9,499 nucleotides of DNA from positions 1 to 9,499 of the forward strand of contig JAENXO010000063.1 of assembly GCA_016649455.1 (NCBI GenBank), given 5' to 3'. Below the pieces are notes generated by a model that saw nothing but the letters and a program-made list of their open reading frames with translations, had not been told where the DNA came from and ran no database searches. Positions 6,082 to 9,499 of this stretch are shown here, piece by piece; position 1 is the first letter of the stretch; every line of letters begins with the position of its first letter. The position numbers were made by a program, and so were the translations under genes. The stretch comes from Gemmatimonadota bacterium. GTDB taxonomy: Bacteria; Gemmatimonadota; Gemmatimonadetes; Palauibacterales; Palauibacteraceae.

Positions 6082-6132
6082 TCCACCTTCCCTTGCCTGA
6101 TGAAAGGCGCTCGGTCGGAATTGCCTGCCCGG

Positions 6133-6930
6133 TCAGTTCCCACCCGACGCCTCCAGCGCGCACCCGCTCAGTTCCTGCCCGTCGAGCGTCAGGCGCGCCG
6201 TGAACGAATACGTTCGGTCGGCCATCGTGTCCGGGCACTCGACCTGTTCGACGACGAGTTCAAACCGGTGCCCACCGCCCTCCCCCGCCCACGTCCGGAT
6301 TCCGCCGGCCGCCGCTGGAACGCTCACAGCGAATTCGAGATCCTCGAACCCTAGGCGTCCGACGCGCACGGACGCCGCCGCCACGTCCACGTGCCAGAAC
6401 GGTTCGTTGCCCAGCGCCCGGAGGGTCACCCCCGCTGGCAGGACGGGCATTCCCTCCCCTTCCGCGGCCGGCTCCGTGCTCTCCTCGGGCACCGCAACAG
6501 GCACCGGGCACCCGGACGTATCCTCGGCCAGGAAGACCCACTGCAGGACGTAGATCCCGCTCTCGTACGCCGCCCCGGGGCCGCCCTGGCGCGGCTTGAA
6601 TGCCTTGCCGAGCACCCGCGCGAGGACCGGTGTGCCCGAGCCCACGCTGAGTCCGTCGGCCGCCTTCCTCAGGTCCGCGTTCCGTGCCTCTGCCACCCAC
6701 ACGAGTTCGGCCGAGCCGCAGGGCTGGAGCGTGAGGCCGTCGGTACCCACCACGAGAAGTCCTTCAACCGTGTCCGCCGAGACGGACGACAGACTTGCCA
6801 CGTCTATGCTCGAGTCATGAACTTCCGGTGAATCACCGCCGCATGCAGCCAGGTATACGGCTGCAACGCCGACGAGCCCGAAACGCCGGAGGCTGGACGG
6901 TGCATATCCCCACTGCCTTTCTGAGCGCAT
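6133..6930 (-). CDS. Lipoprotein with C-terminal COG3650-type domain
   Basis: A 265-residue predicted lipoprotein of unknown function. Residues 1-29 form a signal peptide: a basic N-region, then GLVGVAAVYLAAC with lipobox LAAC and Cys30. Residues about 55-145 form a first domain (LLVVGTDGLTLQPCGSAELVW to YVLQWVFLAEDTSGC). Residues about 165-260 match the COG3650 pattern: GNEPFWHVDV (174-183), VECPDTMADRTYSFTA (Cys232) and DGQELSGCA (Cys257). The two cysteines probably pair in the periplasm. A longer reading from 7032 exists, but its extra 34 residues are arginine-rich and would bury the signal peptide; GGAG ten bases before the ATG at 6930 supports the shorter start. The first 31 bases overlap the divergent lipoprotein gene at 6900. 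Confidence 0.82.
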   Translation of the reverse strand: MRSERQWGYAPSSLRRFGLVGVAAVYLAACGGDSPEVHDSSIDVASLSSVSADTVEGLLVVGTDGLTLQPCGSAELVWVAEARNADLRKAADGLSVGSGTPVLARVLGKAFKPRQGGPGAAYESGIYVLQWVFLAEDTSGCPVPVAVPEESTEPAAEGEGMPVLPAGVTLRALGNEPFWHVDVAAASVRVGRLGFEDLEFAVSVPAAAGGIRTWAGEGGGHRFELVVEQVECPDTMADRTYSFTARLTLDGQELSGCALEASGGN

Positions 6931-7316
6931 GCGTGTGTATCTCCATCTCGTTGAGCGGCTGCGCAGGTGGAGACGAGCCTCCCGCCAACCCGGACCCTGA
7001 ACCTGAGATTCCGACGCTGACCAAGGTAACATTCGATCTCGACCTGTTGAACGATGACGGACTGATCGGCCCGCCAGCAGGTCTTCGCGGCGTCATGTAC
7101 GAGTTCTGCATTCCGGCCGACAGCAGCAGTGCGGCCGAAGTCCGCGCGATCGATTCGTCTGTCCGCATGCACTCCACTTCTCCCGGCCGCATCGGCTGCA
7201 CAGACGACCAGGTGCTCTGCATCGGCGAGACGCACCAGCCCGGGTGGCGCACCGTACTCGAGCAGCTTGCTGCGCTCGACTACGTAAAGCAGATCGACCA
7301 GAGTTTCGCGGAATAG
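6900..7316 (+). CDS. Small lipoprotein of unknown function with three conserved-looking cysteines
   Basis: The 138-residue product begins with a hydrophobic stretch ending in lipobox LSGC (Cys21), then a linker rich in Pro and Asp/Glu (PPANPDPEPEIP), as in outer-membrane or periplasmic lipoproteins. The mature domain (about 40-138) contains GLRGVMYEFCIPAD (Cys70), PGRIGCTDDQVLCIGETHQP (Cys100, Cys107) and a closing ALDYVKQIDQSFAE. I have the impression of having seen this C-terminal pattern in hypothetical proteins of other phyla, but cannot name a family. The start chosen is GTG at 6900 because GGAGG lies seven bases upstream. ATG at 6843 would add a basic N-region but has no ribosome binding site. 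It overlaps the divergent lipoprotein gene head to head and stops six bases from the convergent beta-propeller gene. Confidence 0.75.
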   Translation: MHIPTAFLSACVCISISLSGCAGGDEPPANPDPEPEIPTLTKVTFDLDLLNDDGLIGPPAGLRGVMYEFCIPADSSSAAEVRAIDSSVRMHSTSPGRIGCTDDQVLCIGETHQPGWRTVLEQLAALDYVKQIDQSFAE

Positions 7317-7322
7317 CCGGAT

Positions 7323-8624
7323 TCACTCCGGCGGCTGCAGCTTGTATCGCACGGCGTAACTGACGTCCAGCTCGTCGCTGGCCACGCCGTACACTGCCCC
7401 TTCCGCGAACCTGCGGGGCGAGAAGCCGCCCGGCAGGTCCAGTCGCCCAGCATAGCTCCCGTCGGGCTCGAAGATGTCTACCCTCATCGACGGCGGATCG
7501 TCGTACAGGCCTTCTTCGTAGCGGGCCGCGAACACTCGCCCCCGCGGAATCGAGACCCACAGCTTCGCGACCCGTGGTAGTGATTCCGGCCAGCTCGCAC
7601 GTCCGATCAGCCCGGCCATTATCGAGTTCCCTCCCGGCCCGGGTCCCTGGAGCCGAAGCAGGTACGACTCGATCTTCGAGCGGAGTGCGTCATCGAGCCG
7701 CACGCCGTCGCCTGGAACCCGGACGATCCGTTCCAGATCTCCATTGGACGCATAGGCCCGCAACTCGTACGGATCGCCTGGCGTCCACCAGAGCGTGGAC
7801 CCCGCTCCGATCGCCCACCGGGGATGCACCTGAATCAACTTCACTTCCGCCATGGGATCGGCCGAAACCGCCTCAACGTTCCATTGCAGGAGCGTGTCTG
7901 CCACCGGCAACCCGCCCGCTTCCGCGGAGGTGCGCACTAGCGAGTGGAGTACACGCTGTCCTCCGCCCGGCAGCGGGATCGACCAGAGGTGAACGAACGA
8001 CTCGCCGTCCGGCATGACTTTCCACTCGCCGAGCGGGGGCGGCGACCCGCTGCCTTCCCCGCTCAGGGGATTGGCGGTGTACACGGTTTCCAGGTGCGAC
8101 CCGAGGGCATCGAACCAGTGAAGGGCGGGCGGATAACTCTCCGTCACCGCGATCCTGCCATCATCCACTTCGAATACGCCGGTCGGATTCCCCAGCTCCC
8201 CGGGACCTTCGCCCGGTCCCCCGATCCGAAACACGAGCCCCCCCGACTCATCGACTCCGTAAACGGTCTGGTTCTGAGCATCCAGGACCCACAATCCGCC
8301 GCCGGCGCGAGGTGCTACATCCGCGATCCGGCCGAACGCGAGGTCCCCCTCCAGCGCTCCCACGGACAGGGAATCCGCCAGGCGCCAGAGTGGCGGGTTG
8401 GGCTCCGCGGCGTCAGTCGCCTGGATCACGACTACCCCCGCCGCCTCCTGGTCTCCCGGCATCTCGGAAGTCCGCCGCGGGTCGTCTGAGCTGCCGCCCC
8501 GGCAGCCCGCCGCACCGGCCGCAGCCGTCAGTACGGCGACCACGCAGCCGCAGAAGAAATGTGAGACAATGGCCTGCGAAGTGCGCCCCGGGCGCACCCG
8601 GCACGGACGATGATCGAACGACAT
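7323..8624 (-). CDS. Six-bladed beta-propeller lipoprotein (NHL-like)
   Basis: A 433-residue exported protein of a family common in Gemmatimonadota and Bacteroidetes; its ligand is unknown. An N-terminal hydrophobic segment (about 20-40) ends AGAAGC, giving a lipobox-type Cys41. Blade-type repeats follow, for example FGRIADVAPRAGGGLWVLDA (98-116), VYGVDESGGLVFRIG (121-135) and the characteristic GPGEGPGEL (136-144). Later copies read ELRAYASNGDLERIVRVPG and VDIFEPDGSYAGRLDLPGG. GGGAGG five bases before the ATG supports the start. It lies 70 bases downstream of the RND permease gene on the same strand and may be read through from it. It converges with the small lipoprotein gene, leaving six bases and no room for a terminator between them. 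Confidence 0.88.
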   Translation of the reverse strand: MSFDHRPCRVRPGRTSQAIVSHFFCGCVVAVLTAAAGAAGCRGGSSDDPRRTSEMPGDQEAAGVVVIQATDAAEPNPPLWRLADSLSVGALEGDLAFGRIADVAPRAGGGLWVLDAQNQTVYGVDESGGLVFRIGGPGEGPGELGNPTGVFEVDDGRIAVTESYPPALHWFDALGSHLETVYTANPLSGEGSGSPPPLGEWKVMPDGESFVHLWSIPLPGGGQRVLHSLVRTSAEAGGLPVADTLLQWNVEAVSADPMAEVKLIQVHPRWAIGAGSTLWWTPGDPYELRAYASNGDLERIVRVPGDGVRLDDALRSKIESYLLRLQGPGPGGNSIMAGLIGRASWPESLPRVAKLWVSIPRGRVFAARYEEGLYDDPPSMRVDIFEPDGSYAGRLDLPGGFSPRRFAEGAVYGVASDELDVSYAVRYKLQPPE

Positions 8625-8694
8625 GCGCCCTCCCTGTCAGACTCTCACACCGGCCCCGACCCGCGCCCGGCGTTCCATCCACGTCAGCCCGGGC

Positions 8695-9499
8695 TCAGGA
8701 GCGCCGGGCCACCACGTAGCGGTACGCGACCGGGATGGCCACGAGCACGAACAGCGTGCTCGATATCAGGCCGCCGATCGTCGCGAGTGCGAGAGAGTTC
8801 CAGATGTTCTCGTCCTGGGATTCGGCGAACAGGACGAGCGGTAACAACCCGAAGACCGTGGTGAACGTGGTCATCAGGATGGGGCGCACGCGCTCGAGCG
8901 TTCCCTGGATGATCGCGGAGCGGGTGGGGAGCGTCCGCCGAAGCTCCCCGATGTGGTAGACGATCAGGATCGCGTTGTTCACCACGATCCCGGCCATCAT
9001 GATCGTGCCGATGTACGCGGTCCGGGTGAACGTCGCGTTGGTATAGAAGAAGATCAGGAATACGCCGATCAGGGCCAGCGGCAGCGTGAGCAGGACGACG
9101 AACGGCGCCGAGAGCGACTCGAACAGCCCGGCCGTGACCATGTAGATCAGCAGGACCGCGAAGGCGAGAGCGATGTAGACCTGGTTCGCCTCCTCGTCGG
9201 ACCAGCGCCAGTCGTCTTCAGCGTCGATCTTGAACCCGGGAGGCAGGCTCGTCGCATCGACGACCGCGTCTCGGATCAGGTCGCCCAGCTTGCGTGGACC
9301 CCGGAATTCCCAGGCCACGGTCCGCTGGTACTGCTGGTCTTCCCGGAGGATGCGCGCCAGCACATCTCGCTGGTCGAGCACGGCGACGTCGGCCAGCCGC
9401 ACGTCCTCTCCCCCGCCCGAAGGCACTCGGAGCTGGCTCATCGCGAGAAGGTCGAACTCCTCATATCCGGCCAGCTTCACGGTAAACGGAAGCTCCTCC
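8695..9499 (-). CDS. RND family efflux permease, C-terminal part (N-terminus beyond window)
   Basis: This is the end of a large inner-membrane proton-driven exporter (AcrB/HAE1-like), which normally works with a periplasmic adaptor and an outer-membrane channel. The 267 visible residues stay open to the window edge, so no start is present; the GTG at 9480 is internal. They cover the end of the second periplasmic domain (VRLADVAVLDQRD) and the last five membrane spans, about 107-122, 130-149, 160-182, 206-222 and 235-258 of the fragment. Conserved RND stretches include GIVVNNAILIV (about 170-180) and LERVRPILMTTFTTVFGLLPL. The family is usually about 1,000-1,100 residues, so roughly three quarters lie outside. 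Substrate is unknown. The protein ends soon after the last span, as usual. Confidence 0.94.
   Translation of the reverse strand, partial: EELPFTVKLAGYEEFDLLAMSQLRVPSGGGEDVRLADVAVLDQRDVLARILREDQQYQRTVAWEFRGPRKLGDLIRDAVVDATSLPPGFKIDAEDDWRWSDEEANQVYIALAFAVLLIYMVTAGLFESLSAPFVVLLTLPLALIGVFLIFFYTNATFTRTAYIGTIMMAGIVVNNAILIVYHIGELRRTLPTRSAIIQGTLERVRPILMTTFTTVFGLLPLVLFAESQDENIWNSLALATIGGLISSTLFVLVAIPVAYRYVVARRS

Noticed and set aside
7944..8489. 181-codon plus-strand frame over the beta-propeller gene
   Set aside because: It is antisense to a clear lipoprotein gene and has no domain signature.
1..9499. CRISPR array, insertion sequence, toxin-antitoxin pair or defence cluster
   Set aside because: No regularly spaced repeats, no transposase or nuclease motifs and no paired small genes were found on either strand.

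Overview
The window looks like chromosomal DNA of a GC-rich, diderm (Gram-negative) bacterium. Evidence for an outer membrane: a lipobox-bearing surface or periplasmic protein in several places, an RND efflux permease and a stand-alone TonB C-terminal domain. The mix of a six-bladed beta-propeller lipoprotein with the GPGEGPGEL motif, a COG3650-type lipoprotein and short TonB-domain proteins is what I associate with Gemmatimonadota and related environmental lineages. That assignment is an inference from protein style, not a search result.

Layout. Bases 1-2251 (minus strand) hold a tightly coupled zinc/manganese-type ABC uptake operon: substrate-binding protein, ATPase, permease. Both junctions are 4-bp GTGA overlaps, and the permease runs off the left edge. 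Bases 2347-2621 hold a cold-shock protein gene with a long GC-rich hairpin behind it; this hairpin separates it from the metal operon. Bases 2622-3217 are a gene-poor stretch with several inverted repeats. A 54-residue small membrane-protein gene sits at 3218-3382 (plus), with its own ribosome binding site and intrinsic terminator. A TonB-domain gene (3568-3969, plus) converges on a family 2 glycosyltransferase gene (3988-4824, minus). A tRNA-Leu(CAA) gene lies at 4918-5001 (minus). An LLM-type flavin oxidoreductase gene (5074-6081, minus) follows, visibly lower in GC than the rest of the window. Next come two lipoprotein genes whose 5' ends overlap head to head (6133-6930 minus, 6900-7316 plus), a beta-propeller lipoprotein gene (7323-8624, minus) and the 3' end of an RND efflux permease gene (8695-9499, minus).

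How the genes work together. Only the metal transporter forms a clear functional unit: a periplasmic binding protein delivers the ion to a membrane permease driven by the ATPase. The RND permease and the beta-propeller lipoprotein are same-strand neighbours 70 bp apart and may share a transcript, but no functional link can be read from the sequence. The rest looks like unrelated single genes.

I looked for an undescribed system (defence cluster, array, retroelement, toxin pair, biosynthetic cluster) and did not find convincing evidence of one. The best leads are the unannotated 54-aa gene with its operator-like inverted repeat, the head-to-head overlapping lipoprotein genes, the odd N-terminus of the TonB-domain protein and the compositionally foreign oxidoreductase next to the tRNA.
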